In this document: positions 1 through 9,256 of the stretch, piece after piece
Numbering within the stretch: the first letter of the stretch is position 1
How the letters are laid out: the number at the start of each line of letters is the position of its first letter
Source: Leptonema illini DSM 21528
Lineage (GTDB): Bacteria > Spirochaetota > Leptospiria > Leptospirales > Leptonemataceae
DNA length: 64,000 nucleotides
Direction of reading: 5' to 3'
Assembly: GCF_000243335.1 (NCBI RefSeq)
Contig: NZ_JH597773.1
Coordinates: 348,168-412,167 of the forward strand
Made by a program: the position numbers and the translations under genes
Notes under the pieces: generated by a model
Databases searched by the model: none
Told to the model about the DNA's origin: nothing
The model's input: only the letters and a program-made list of their open reading frames with translations

Positions 1-376
1 CGGCATCGACTGCCTTGAGGCGCATATACTGTTGCAACGTTCCATCGGCCGGTCCACCGATCGCTCCACGCAGATGTGTCCGTTCCGGATCGCCGTCATA
101 CCAGCCTGGAGCAAAAACGGGCATGGCGCGTTCGCCGATCTTCCAGTCTTTCACGTTAGAACCGACGGCGCTGACGACTCCTACGCCATCGGAACAGGGA
201 ACGACGGGCAGCTTCATGCGCGGATTGTAATTCCCCTCCACCATCAGCAGATCACGAAAATTCAGCGAAACCGCCTTCATCTTCAAAACGATCTCGTCGG
301 AAGCGGGCTCGGGAACGGGACGCTCCACCATCTTCAGCTTTTCTCTACCGAACTTCTCGAAAATATATGCCTGCAT
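1..376 (-). CDS. Zinc-type alcohol dehydrogenase / NADPH:quinone oxidoreductase, 3' end outside window
   Basis: Only the N-terminal 125 residues are present; the gene runs off the left edge. The start ATG at 376 opens a GroES-like fold typical of medium-chain dehydrogenases/quinone reductases: an MQAYIFEKFG opening, the SLNFRDLLMVEGNY segment and the PVVPCSDGVGVVSAVGSNV core. The family reduces quinones or oxidises alcohols with NAD(P)H in the cytoplasm. The NFRDLL form, without the classical zinc-binding Cys-His pair, favours the zinc-independent quinone-reductase branch, but the cofactor domain is not visible. It is divergent from the RNase HI gene at 502. Confidence 0.85.
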   Translation of the reverse strand, partial: MQAYIFEKFGREKLKMVERPVPEPASDEIVLKMKAVSLNFRDLLMVEGNYNPRMKLPVVPCSDGVGVVSAVGSNVKDWKIGERAMPVFAPGWYDGDPERTHLRGAIGGPADGTLQQYMRLKAVDA

Positions 377-501
377 AGGGCAAAGGTTTCTTGAACGCAG
401 TATCTGAAAAACCTTTTTCCTGACAATACGGACGGCTCCAGAACCTTGTCTGCGTCACGGAGTAGACTCGACGTTCGTCGCTGTCTGAGAATCGTGGATT
501 C

Positions 502-933
502 GTGGAATTCTATCTTTTCTGTGACGGCGCTTCGCGCGGAAACCCGGGCCCCGCTGCCTGTGCCGCTATTATCTATAAAAATTCGCCCGATTCTGACGCC
601 CTGCTCCGGCTTGGAAAGGTACTGGGGACGGCCACCAACAACGTAGCCGAGTACCAGGGCCTGATCCTTGGCCTTGAGGGCCTCCTGGATCATCTCGCGA
701 AAGACGGAGTGGCCCCTGCCTCTGTGTCCTTGCACATTCGCATGGATTCCGAGCTGATCATAAGGCAGCTGACGGGTCAGTATAAGGTTAAGCATGAGGC
801 GATGAAGCCGCTTTTCGCGAGAGCGAAGGGCATGCTCTCACAGTTTGCCGCAGTCCGGCCCGAGCATGTGCGGCGCGAATTCAATAAAGAAGCCGACCAG
901 CTCGCAAACAGGCACCTTGACGGCCTGGCCTGA
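502..933 (+). CDS. rnhA: Ribonuclease HI-family protein
   Basis: This 143-residue protein has the RNase H fold and all four acidic catalytic positions: D8 in CDGASRGNPG, E50 in NNVAEYQG, D82 in RMDSELIIRQL and D132 in NKEADQLAN. The family cleaves RNA in RNA-DNA hybrids, using two metal ions. It lacks the basic handle helix of the E. coli enzyme and so resembles the short reverse-transcriptase-like RNase HI group. The start is a GTG at 502 with no clear Shine-Dalgarno sequence, but the conserved first beta strand begins right there. It stands alone between the divergent oxidoreductase and the outer-membrane protein gene. Confidence 0.88.
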   Translation: MEFYLFCDGASRGNPGPAACAAIIYKNSPDSDALLRLGKVLGTATNNVAEYQGLILGLEGLLDHLAKDGVAPASVSLHIRMDSELIIRQLTGQYKVKHEAMKPLFARAKGMLSQFAAVRPEHVRREFNKEADQLANRHLDGLA

Positions 934-1154
934 ATCCGCCTTAAAATAGATTGCCAGTGCTGCCGGTCTTTTTCGGGCAATTGGTTGCCACATCCACCAT
1001 CTATGGTGCAGAGCAAAACAATCTGTCAAAAATTCTTAAACAGAATTAAATCACGTTCATTTTTCGCTTGACCCGCGATCCCGGAGGACGAAGCTCCAAG
1101 CAAGCCTGTTAAAGGCAAAAACAGATTCTTTTACGGATATCTGGAGGGTAACAA
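934..1154 (+). other. Leader region of the outer-membrane protein gene
   Basis: The 221-base gap holds no credible gene. It contains a short hairpin (GGCAA-TTGG-TTGCC near 977-991) and, just before the next gene, a strong ribosome binding site (GGAGGGT). A TTGACC at about 1068 could be a -35 box, but no convincing -10 follows at the right distance. Confidence 0.4.
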
Positions 1155-2033
1155 ATGAGAAATGCCAGAAAGCTCCTCGCGCTGGCCGTCGTCTCTTTAG
1201 CGGCGACGAGTGTTCATGCTGAGGGTTCTTACCTCGGTCTTGGCCTTGGTCTTCAGTTCGACCTTGGCGACCTTGGTGGAACGATTACAAAAGACGGCCT
1301 GGATTCAAACACACCGGGCAGGCAGATGATCGTCGCCGAAAACAAACTCGATGTGCTTTCAAAATCAAGCATCATGCGAGTTGAACAGAACAGCGCCATG
1401 ACCGGCGGTATTCTGTCAATTTTCTGGGAGAAAGAAGGCCAGAACTCCTTCTGGAGAGTTGGTGTTGATCATACTCGCAAGATCATGGGCGGACATACTG
1501 AAGCAACCTTCATCGGCCACAAGATGATCGATATGACCTGGTCCTATCAGGCCACTCATATTCCTTTCTACTGGGGAATGAAGGCAGGTGTAGGCGAGTC
1601 GGCTTCGGTCTATGGCGGTCTCGGTCTGCACTACTACCGTGGCGGCTGGGGCATCGACGGCGATTCTAACGGGCAGCTTCTGTATGAACTGAGCGGTGGT
1701 GCTATCTCTGTCGGTCCGCACTCCAACCAGTATATCCTGACCCAGGGTCAGACACATGCTGGTGGCGCTGGTAACAACTTCCCGGTAATCGGCGAACAGG
1801 TACGATTCGACGTCAACGGCATCGGTTTCAACTTCCTTGTTGGTATCGAGCGCAAGCTGCAGTCGGGTAACAAAACCTACTTCGAGATCGAGCACGTAAT
1901 CGGTGGCAAGATGGACAACGCTCCGGTGCGTACCTATGGTACGGTCAGTTCGCTGGCTTCTACTGGTAGCCTCTCGTATCCGATCAACCTGAGCGGTACT
2001 CGCTTCAAGTTCGGCTACAAGATCGCGATGTAA
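1155..2033 (+). CDS. Predicted outer-membrane beta-barrel protein
   Basis: The 292-residue protein begins with a clear signal peptide (MRNARKLLALAVVSLAATSV, cleavage after HA at about residue 23). The mature part is rich in alternating aromatic/glycine strands such as YLGLGLGLQFDLG and YGGLGLHYYRGGWG, and ends in a strand FKFGYKIAM close to a barrel C-terminal signature. I do not recognise a named family; it looks like a spirochaetal OmpA/OmpW-like barrel of unknown cargo. GGAGGGT lies 6 bases before the ATG, and a strong terminator follows the stop, so it is probably monocistronic and well expressed. Confidence 0.75.
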   Translation: MRNARKLLALAVVSLAATSVHAEGSYLGLGLGLQFDLGDLGGTITKDGLDSNTPGRQMIVAENKLDVLSKSSIMRVEQNSAMTGGILSIFWEKEGQNSFWRVGVDHTRKIMGGHTEATFIGHKMIDMTWSYQATHIPFYWGMKAGVGESASVYGGLGLHYYRGGWGIDGDSNGQLLYELSGGAISVGPHSNQYILTQGQTHAGGAGNNFPVIGEQVRFDVNGIGFNFLVGIERKLQSGNKTYFEIEHVIGGKMDNAPVRTYGTVSSLASTGSLSYPINLSGTRFKFGYKIAM

Positions 2034-2057
2034 TTCCGATCGATCTGTAACTTACAG

Positions 2058-2090
2058 AAAGGCAGCTTCGCAAGAGGCTGCCTTTTTTTA
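2058..2090 (+). terminator. Intrinsic terminator
   Basis: Stem AGGCAGC / GCTGCCT with a 9-base loop is followed by seven T residues. It ends the barrel-protein gene. Its T tract overlaps the stop codon of the convergent gene at 2088. Confidence 0.85.
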
Positions 2091-2519
2091 TTGCGTTTGC
2101 GGTATTTGCCCGCCCGATTCGAGCCGAAAGAAATCGGCCTCGCTGATCGGCACGGCACGGGCATAGAGGTCCGTTAAACAGAGCATCTGATGCACCGGAT
2201 GCTCGGCGTCGTCGGCGACCTCTTCGCGCTCCCTGTAGATATCGTCTTCGTGCAGCCAGGAGGTCCGCAGCTGGCCTCCCTTTGTGTCAAGGCGAACACA
2301 GACATAGAAAAGACCGTCTTCGAGTCGGCCGAGAAGCACCGTTACAGCGGAGGGCTGTGCGACCGATACGGCGCGGCGCATGAAGTGTGAATGATCGAGA
2401 CCGGCAAGATTCGTCCGTTCATCAAAGCGAAGCAGCAGGCCGAGTATCTGCTGGAACGGTTCGACATCGAGCAAATGCCGCAAATCGCAGGCAGAGGATG
2501 GATTGACTTCATATTTCAT
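2088..2519 (-). CDS. Hypothetical cytoplasmic protein, 143 aa
   Basis: I do not recognise the family. The protein has no signal peptide or membrane segment and is rich in charged residues; the central part (residues 50-90) looks like an antiparallel sheet (AVTVLLGRLEDGLFYVCVRL). The start ATG at 2519 has GGAAG six bases upstream. It is divergent from the RluA gene, so the short region between them must hold promoters for both. Its stop codon overlaps the T tract of the neighbouring terminator. Confidence 0.6.
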   Translation of the reverse strand: MKYEVNPSSACDLRHLLDVEPFQQILGLLLRFDERTNLAGLDHSHFMRRAVSVAQPSAVTVLLGRLEDGLFYVCVRLDTKGGQLRTSWLHEDDIYREREEVADDAEHPVHQMLCLTDLYARAVPISEADFFRLESGGQIPQTQ

Positions 2520-2637
2520 GGCAACTTCCTTTCATAAAGAGTTGTTCGCCCTTCGGCCTCTCGTCAGTATCGTGTTCACAGGCCCGGGCGTTTTCAGCTG
2601 GCATAACAGCCAGCCTGTTATCCTTCTGGTTCAGGAA

Positions 2638-3669
2638 ATGGGCGATCCGAACGAAAAAAAATCCGACTCCGGCGTAGAAGAGGCGGAATTTCGACACGTT
2701 GAGCTTGTCGTTGATCGCTTCCAGGCCGGGCGCCGCATGGATCTTCTTTTGACCGCACGGTATCCGGCTCTGTCGCGCTCGTCCTGGCAGCAGAGAATCA
2801 ACGACGGCGAGGTGACCCTGAATGAAAAACCGACCCGCCCTTCAAGGGTTGTTCATGAAGGAGAGGTGATTCGATTCTCTTATAGAATGCGCCCGGAGCC
2901 CGATGTGGATCGCAACATCGGCATCATCTATGAAGACGACGATCTGCTCGTCATCGACAAGCCCGGCGACCTGCCCATCCATGCCTCGGGCGGTTATCGA
3001 AAGAATACGTTGAACGAGGTTCTCATCGAACTATTTCGCAGTCGTGGACAGGAGGACTTCGTCTGCCGGCCGGCGCACCGGCTGGATCGTGAAACCTCGG
3101 GCCTGATCGTGTATACGAAATCGACGCAGATGGCTCGCAAGGTGACGAAGGCCTTTCTCTCAGGCGAGGTTGATAAGTACTATACGGTCTTTGTGTTCGG
3201 CAGCTTTGCTGAAATCCGCAGCTGTGAAGGATGGATCGGGCCCGATGGCGGTTCGACCGTTCGGCGCAAACAGCGTTACCATGAAGGCGAACCGGGCCCC
3301 GATGATGTCCGCTGCCGCACAGATTTTGAACGCATCCAGGAGGTCACGATCGATGGTCGTCTTATCACGGCGCTGAAGGCCCGCCTTTTCACGGGGCGTA
3401 TGCATCAGATTCGCGCCACGCTCTGCAGCCTCGGTTATCCTGTCGTCGGGGATCGCCTGTACGGACCGGACGAAACGATCTACCTCAGACGGTTAGAAGA
3501 CGCCGAAACCGAAGCCGATGCCAGAACACTTCTTCTTAAAAGAACGGCGCTACACTGCACGCGCCTCGAATTCCGGCATCCTCGCACCGGGCAGCGGCTT
3601 CTTCTTGAAAGCCCCCTGCCCGATTCTCTTGTAACATTGCTGACTCCGGACGCCTCACAGGATAGCTGA
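2638..3669 (+). CDS. rluA: RluA-family 23S rRNA/tRNA pseudouridine synthase
   Basis: The protein isomerises uridine to pseudouridine in structured RNA. Residues about 20-80 form an S4 RNA-binding domain (SSWQQRINDGEVTLNEKPTR). The catalytic core follows, with the family motif AHRLDRETSGLIVYTK that carries the catalytic aspartate, and the later GRMHQIRATLCSLGYPVVGD segment. I chose the ATG at 2638 because the reading frame further upstream overlaps the divergent gene and encodes no conserved sequence; a GGA lies very close to this ATG, so the exact start is uncertain. Which RluA/RluD-type target it modifies cannot be read from the sequence. Confidence 0.85.
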   Translation: MGDPNEKKSDSGVEEAEFRHVELVVDRFQAGRRMDLLLTARYPALSRSSWQQRINDGEVTLNEKPTRPSRVVHEGEVIRFSYRMRPEPDVDRNIGIIYEDDDLLVIDKPGDLPIHASGGYRKNTLNEVLIELFRSRGQEDFVCRPAHRLDRETSGLIVYTKSTQMARKVTKAFLSGEVDKYYTVFVFGSFAEIRSCEGWIGPDGGSTVRRKQRYHEGEPGPDDVRCRTDFERIQEVTIDGRLITALKARLFTGRMHQIRATLCSLGYPVVGDRLYGPDETIYLRRLEDAETEADARTLLLKRTALHCTRLEFRHPRTGQRLLLESPLPDSLVTLLTPDASQDS

Positions 3670-3709
3670 GGCAGATGAGCTCAGACCGCTTGCGCTGGAC
3701 CGGCGCCTT

Positions 3710-4465
3710 TCAAGAAGGCATCGGTCCTGTAAGCTGGGCCCGCATCTTCTGCAGTTCGGTCTGGATGATCTCTCGGGACAGCTCGATCAGCTCATCGACC
3801 GAAAGCGCCTTCACCTTCTCAATCGGGATCGGATCAAGCACATGAATACGAATGCGATGCAGGCCTTTCAGGATGAAGCTGCCCACCGGAAGCGCCTTTG
3901 AAGAACCGTCAAGCACGACAGGCAGGATGGGAATCTCAAGCTTCTTTGCCAGCTCGAAGGCTCCTCTCTTAAAAGAACCCAGCTCGCCGCTTCGCGATCT
4001 CGTTCCTTCGGGAAAGATGAAAACCGAGCTGCCTTCTTTGAGAGTGGCCTCGGCCTTGCGCATCATGCTGACGCTTCCCCGTGTTGTGCCGCGATCGATT
4101 TCGATATAGCGGTTCAGGCGCATATTCCAGCCGATAAACGGGAATTTGAAGTTTTCGGACTTACTCACCCACTTGAAGTGAAAGAACGTGCGAAACAGAG
4201 CGAAGATATCGACCATCGATTGATGATTCGAGATCATCATATACGGCTTCCGGGGATCGATCCTCGTCTTTTTTACAAGAGTCACCCTCCAGAACGGATT
4301 CAACCATGTATAAAGAGAGGCCCAGAACGATGTGAAGCGATGAAGAAGCACCAGTCGTCGGTCAAACAGACCCGTAATAGCACGGATCAGGACGGCGACA
4401 GGAAAAAACAGTATGCAGGTCACTGCGAAAAACATCCAGAAAAGGATGGATGCTACGGTATTCAT
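3710..4465 (-). CDS. plsC: 1-acyl-sn-glycerol-3-phosphate acyltransferase
   Basis: This 251-residue membrane-associated enzyme transfers an acyl chain to lysophosphatidic acid to make phosphatidic acid, the precursor of membrane phospholipids. An N-terminal hydrophobic anchor (residues 1-35) is followed by the acyltransferase motif I NHQSMVD (H and D catalytic), a motif II region RLNRYIEIDRG, and motif III FPEGTRSRSG. The length fits bacterial PlsC. It lies downstream of ktrA on the same strand, about 110 bases away, so it is probably transcribed separately. Confidence 0.9.
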   Translation of the reverse strand: MNTVASILFWMFFAVTCILFFPVAVLIRAITGLFDRRLVLLHRFTSFWASLYTWLNPFWRVTLVKKTRIDPRKPYMMISNHQSMVDIFALFRTFFHFKWVSKSENFKFPFIGWNMRLNRYIEIDRGTTRGSVSMMRKAEATLKEGSSVFIFPEGTRSRSGELGSFKRGAFELAKKLEIPILPVVLDGSSKALPVGSFILKGLHRIRIHVLDPIPIEKVKALSVDELIELSREIIQTELQKMRAQLTGPMPS

Positions 4466-4573
4466 CTATTGATCCTCTTAAGTTCAATATGCTGTAGCTT
4501 CTAAGACAGACAGAGAGCCGGATGGTTGCAAAATTTTGTTTTTTTTCAGGCATTCGAGCATCCCGAAAACCCG

Positions 4574-5245
4574 TCAACCATGATCATTCAAAAATTTCTC
4601 GATATCATCAAGCGTTCCAAAGAGAACGAGGATATCGCCTTCATGAATGATCGTATCACCGTCCGGGATTCCGAGGATGGTCTCTTTGCCTTTTTCCTGA
4701 CGCTTGATCGTCACAATATTCAGGTTGTATTCTTTCTTGATATTGGTGCGAAGAAGCGGCTGCGCCTCATACACGCGAGGAGCGACAGCCTCCACAAGTT
4801 TGTATTCATCTGACAGAATCATACTTCTTCGTATAGACTGATGACTGAGCTGCTCGGCCATGTTCTCGGCGGCCGCTTTCTCAGGATTAAAAAGGTTCTT
4901 CACGCCGATCATCGTAAGCACTTTGCGCTGCATTCCCGTTCTGTAGCGAACGATAATATCGCCCCGACAGTGTCGTTTCAATATATCGGTCGTGACGACA
5001 AGGGTTTCAAAACTCTCGGCCGATGCGAGGATAACGACATCCATCTCGTCGATGCTCTGCGCGACAAGGGCCTTCTCGTCGGTGGAATCGAGGCAGACGG
5101 CATGCGTGCATTCGTCTTTGATCTCTTCGATCGTGTCGAGGTCCTTATCGATGGCGGTAACCTCATGTCCCTCTTCGTAAAGACGGCTGACGACCGCTCT
5201 GCCGAAATCGCCGATACCTATAACGCATATCTTTTTTCTAAGCAT
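4574..5245 (-). CDS. ktrA: KtrA/TrkA-type potassium channel regulatory subunit
   Basis: The 223-residue protein has an RCK_N (TrkA-N) domain with the nucleotide-binding motif GIGDFGRAV at residues 10-18 and an acidic residue after the second strand (AIDKD), then an RCK_C domain from about residue 140. In the Ktr system an octameric ring of this subunit gates the membrane subunit in response to ATP/ADP. It starts one base after the stop codon of the adjacent membrane-subunit gene, so the two are one operon with coupled translation. Confidence 0.9.
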   Translation of the reverse strand: MLRKKICVIGIGDFGRAVVSRLYEEGHEVTAIDKDLDTIEEIKDECTHAVCLDSTDEKALVAQSIDEMDVVILASAESFETLVVTTDILKRHCRGDIIVRYRTGMQRKVLTMIGVKNLFNPEKAAAENMAEQLSHQSIRRSMILSDEYKLVEAVAPRVYEAQPLLRTNIKKEYNLNIVTIKRQEKGKETILGIPDGDTIIHEGDILVLFGTLDDIEKFLNDHG

Positions 5246-5246
5246 A

Positions 5247-7088
5247 CTAACCTACCACAACATACTCGGACGGATACCTGTAACGCTCCTCTTTCGCCGC
5301 AGGAACGATCGAAATCAAGAACGTCAGAACGCCGACTCGGCCGATTAACATAATCAAACTGAGAGTGATCTTCGACGGTACTGTCAGGTCCGCCGTAATG
5401 CCGCGCGAGAGGCCGACTGTTCCATAAGCCGATACCACCTCAAAGGCAATGTCGAGAAATTCCTTTCTCTCGAAAATGGACATGGCGAAAATACCAGCGA
5501 AAATTACCATGAGAGAAAGTAACACGGTCGAGTACGCTCGGATGATCGTCGTTTCGCTGATCGACCGCTTGAATATCTCGATACGGGTCTTTCCGCGCAG
5601 AAGATTGAAGATGTGAATCACGGCTACGGCCATCGTCGTCGTCTTGATGCCACCGGCCGTCGACACGGGAGATGCGCCGATCCACATGAGAAGCAACGTA
5701 AAAAAGGTAAGTGGAATGCCGAATTCCGATACTGCAATCGTATTGAAACCGGCGGTTCGCGGCGTAACCGTATAAAAAAGCGAATGAAGCCAGTACTGCT
5801 CCGTGGAAAGGCCGGCCAGCACTCCGTCATCTTCGAGTATGATGAAACCGAAAAAGCCGACGACGAGCAAGATGCCTGTCGTAATCAACACGATGCGCGA
5901 AGTAAACTCGAGTCGGCGAGGCATGACGCCGCGCCGTCTGGGTCGCAACACCGATACGATATCACGAAGCACGGGGAAGCCCAGGCCGCCGAACAGAATC
6001 AGCAGCATAACCGTATAAATCGAATACGAGGAATGCAGAGAAAGGTTATACAGGCTATCAGGGAACAGGCTGAACCCGGCGTTACAGAATGCGCTGATAC
6101 TGGTAAAGATGGCGATAAAAAGGCGGTCGCCCGAATCAGGAACAAGCGTGGAAGGAATCGAGAAGAAAAGATTGATCGCACCGAAGGCCTCAATTGAAAA
6201 AGTCATGAGTGCGATACTGCGAATGATCTTTTTCGCTTCAGCAACGGAATCCTCGCTGAGCAGCTCCTTCATAAAGACCTGCTGCGTAAGGCTGGCCCGA
6301 CCGGCCAGGTAGAAAGAGAAGAATGAGGTCAGCGTCATGAGGCCCAGACCTCCGACCTGGATCAGACCGAGCAGAATGACCTGACCCGTTCTTGTCAGTC
6401 CTGTCGTAATATCAAAGGTTGCCAGGCCCGTCACACAGGTTGCCGAAACGGCGGTAAAAAGCAGATCGATAAGCGGTATCTCAGGTAAAGAGGCCTTCGG
6501 CATGCGCAGAAGAGCCGTCCCGATTATAATGATTATGGTGAAGCTCTGCATGAAAACGACAGACGGGTGGATTTTCATGCTCTGCAAAAAGCCCGCCTTG
6601 CGAGAGGCATGGATGACCTGATTCAGAAAAAAAAGCAGCTGCGAACCGGCGAGAAAGAGTAACGCCGCTCTCTCTCCTCCTTCTTTAGAATCCCTTTCAA
6701 AAAAGAAATCTACGAAAACGTCGCGAAAGATCAATTGAACGGCGACGATAACCGCCAGTATCAGCTCAACCCTGTGCTGGCGCAGATGCTCCCGGAACGT
6801 TCCGTCGGTAAAAAGCCAGCCGAGAAACTCGTAGAGCACAAAGATGAAAAGCACGATCTGAACTGTAAGAAAAACGAGGATCTCATACTTCTTTGGATAC
6901 TCGAAACCGAAATCGAGAATCAATACCGCTCCGGAAATCAGGCCAGAAAGGGCGAAAAGAATACGAAAGTAGGGTAACAGATGATTGCGGTATTTCTGAC
7001 CGATCCTGTACAGCAGCAGGTGAAAAGAATCGATCCCTGACGGCTTCCAACCCGTCGGCGAGCCTGAATCCTTCGGCTCCGAAGTCAT
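5247..7088 (-). CDS. ktrB: TrkH/KtrB-family potassium transporter membrane subunit
   Basis: The 613-residue protein is the ion-conducting subunit for potassium uptake. The four pore-loop filter regions are visible in order: SATCVTGLATFD, SAFCNAGFSLFPD, VTPRTAGFNTIA and SAYGTVGLSRG, each with the selectivity glycine. It is longer than Bacillus KtrB (about 450 aa) because of about 150 extra N-terminal residues with several additional membrane segments. KtrA follows immediately. The start ATG at 7088 lies about 90 bases from the divergent rel gene. Confidence 0.9.
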   Translation of the reverse strand: MTSEPKDSGSPTGWKPSGIDSFHLLLYRIGQKYRNHLLPYFRILFALSGLISGAVLILDFGFEYPKKYEILVFLTVQIVLFIFVLYEFLGWLFTDGTFREHLRQHRVELILAVIVAVQLIFRDVFVDFFFERDSKEGGERAALLFLAGSQLLFFLNQVIHASRKAGFLQSMKIHPSVVFMQSFTIIIIIGTALLRMPKASLPEIPLIDLLFTAVSATCVTGLATFDITTGLTRTGQVILLGLIQVGGLGLMTLTSFFSFYLAGRASLTQQVFMKELLSEDSVAEAKKIIRSIALMTFSIEAFGAINLFFSIPSTLVPDSGDRLFIAIFTSISAFCNAGFSLFPDSLYNLSLHSSYSIYTVMLLILFGGLGFPVLRDIVSVLRPRRRGVMPRRLEFTSRIVLITTGILLVVGFFGFIILEDDGVLAGLSTEQYWLHSLFYTVTPRTAGFNTIAVSEFGIPLTFFTLLLMWIGASPVSTAGGIKTTTMAVAVIHIFNLLRGKTRIEIFKRSISETTIIRAYSTVLLSLMVIFAGIFAMSIFERKEFLDIAFEVVSAYGTVGLSRGITADLTVPSKITLSLIMLIGRVGVLTFLISIVPAAKEERYRYPSEYVVVG

Positions 7089-7179
7089 ACCCGATCAGAG
7101 GGATCGGGGAGCCGCTGTAAAGCGGAATCACAAACCGAACTTTACTTGTCAGATTTTTTTTTTATGAAATGCTGTATCT

Positions 7180-9254
7180 ATGCTTCTTGAAAAGCCACAG
7201 GGATTCCGGGTTTTACAGTCCTACAGAGCTCTGCTGCAGTTGATCCGCGAGAAAAATCCCTCCGTCGATCTACGCACTATTCGGCGGGCTTTTCTCTTCG
7301 CTCACCGCGCCCATAAAGATCAGCGCCGGCTTTCGGGTGAGCCCTACATCATCCACCCCGTAGCCTGGCCGAGATGGGGCTTGATACGGCGACCATCGCC
7401 GCCGCCCTGTTGCATGACGTCGTCGAAGATACGTCGTTCGGCGAAGACAGCATCAGACGCGAATTCGGCGAAGAAGTCAATATGCTCGTGCGAGCCGTAA
7501 CGAAAATATCGCTCGTTAAAAAAGACAGCATGAAGGATCAGAAGCCTTCGTCCGAGCTGAAGGCCCGCGAGGCGGCCGAGAACATCCGCCTCATGCTTCT
7601 TGCCACGACTCGCGACGTGCGCGTCATTCTTATCAAGCTTGCAGATAAGCTGCATAACATGCAGACGCTTGGATTCCAGAAGCCTCATAAAGTCGAGCGC
7701 ATCGCCCGCGAGGTCATCGACATCTATGCGCCCATTGCCGGTCGTCTCGGCATGTTCCGCATGAAGTCCGAGCTGGAAGATCTGGCATTCGGCGCTTTAC
7801 AGCCCGAGGAATTTGAAACCCTACAGAGCGAACTGAAACACAGTCGCGGCGATCTTGAGGTCTTTTTAAAAAAGATCACGAGCATACTAAAACAGCGTCT
7901 TGCCGACATTCAGTTAACGGCGCGCATCGACGGTCGTGCAAAGCATCTTTACTCCGTCTACAGTAAGATGCAGAAGTACGGCAAGGGCATCCATGAGATC
8001 TACGATCTGCGCGGCGTGCGTATCATCGTCGACGAGATCCGCGACTGCTACGGGGCGCTCGGTATCGTGCATACGCTCTGGCCGCCTCTGCCGGGGCGCT
8101 TTAAAGACTATATCGCCATGCCGAAATCGAACGGCTATCAGTCTCTGCATACGACGGTCGTCGGTCCGGACGGACGACCTCTTGAGGTGCAGATCCGCAC
8201 ACAGGAGATGGATGAACGGGCCGAACACGGCATCGCCGCACACTGGTTATACAAGAACGATATGCGCGCCGAGCGCGGAGATCAGGGCAAACTTGAATGG
8301 CTGCGCACGCTTTCTCGCATCACGCAGGAATTCCAGGGAGACTCGAAGGATTTCATTGAAGATCTTCGCGACGAACTGAACCCGAAAGACGTCTATGTCT
8401 TCACTCCGAAAGGCGACATCATCAATCTGCCTCAGGGATCGACCGTTCTTGACTTCGCCTTTCGCATTCATACCGACATCGGCCTGCGCTGCAAGTCGGC
8501 CAAAGTAAACGATCGCATCGTGCCGCTTCGCACCGAGTTGCGCAGCGGTGACCGTATCGAGATCGTTACGCACGGCGAGCCAAGACCGTCGCCGGTCTGG
8601 CTGCGTTACCTGAAATCCCAGGGGGCGAGGCAGAAAGTACGCGGATTCTTTCGTCGCATCGAAGACGAAACTCCCCTTCCCGGTGACAGTCGCACCGAGG
8701 TGCCCGATCGACCGGCGAAAACGCGCGATCTGAAAGAGCTGCGCGAGATTCGCATTCGCCGCAAAACGTCGACGAATCCAAAAGACGTTCCGATCGAGGT
8801 CGCGGGCAATACCGACATCCCCGTGCGTTATGCAGGATGCTGCTCTCCCGTTCCGGGGGACCGCATCGTCGGCTTCATCACGCGCGGACGCGGTGTGACG
8901 ATTCATCGCGCCGACTGCAAACATCTGCCCGCCGAAAAAGGAGATCAGGATCGCTTTATACAGGTGCGCTGGGAAGGCCTCACGGAAACCTATCCGGTCG
9001 GCATCGAGATCAGCGCACGCGACCGTCAGGGGCTTTATCTTGATCTGGTGCAGGCCATCTCGCGCACGCAAACGAACATCCTCAAGGCCGAAGCCGATAT
9101 TCCCAAACATCAGAACGGCACGATGAAGGCGCGCTTCCTCGTCGAAGTGGAGCACGTCGATCACCTGAACGAGATCATCGAAAGCATGTCGCAGGTTTCG
9201 GGCGTCGTCGATGTGAAGCGTCAGGCCGAACGCAGGGAAGAAAAGAAGGCCTGA
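7180..9254 (+). CDS. rel: Bifunctional (p)ppGpp synthetase/hydrolase Rel/SpoT, frameshifted in this sequence
   Basis: The gene encodes a long RSH protein, but its frame changes at about 7361-7373. The first frame reads FAHRAHKDQRRLSGEPYIIH and then P-V-A; the HD domain continues in another frame as AEMGLDTATIAAALLHDVVED. One missing base explains it. After that all domains are intact: hydrolase motif HDVVED; synthetase with GRFKDYIAMPKSNGYQSLHT, where RFKD is the RXKD form seen in bifunctional enzymes; TGS domain from DVYVFTPKGD; zinc-finger-like RYAGCCSPVPGD; and a C-terminal ACT domain. This would be the enzyme for the stringent response. The break is either a sequencing error or a true mutation that removes the hydrolase N-terminus. 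It is divergent from ktrB, with a run of ten T residues before the start. Confidence 0.85.
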
Positions 9255-9256
9255 GT

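Noticed and set aside
8247..9164. 305-codon open frame antisense to rel, and similar long antisense frames over the thiolase (40992-42290), the GCS2-like gene (49598-50623), the RimK-like gene (48474-49205) and the AAA gene (14836-15567)
   Set aside because: They lie opposite genes with clear conserved motifs, show no recognisable domains, and are expected from the GC-rich third positions of the real genes.
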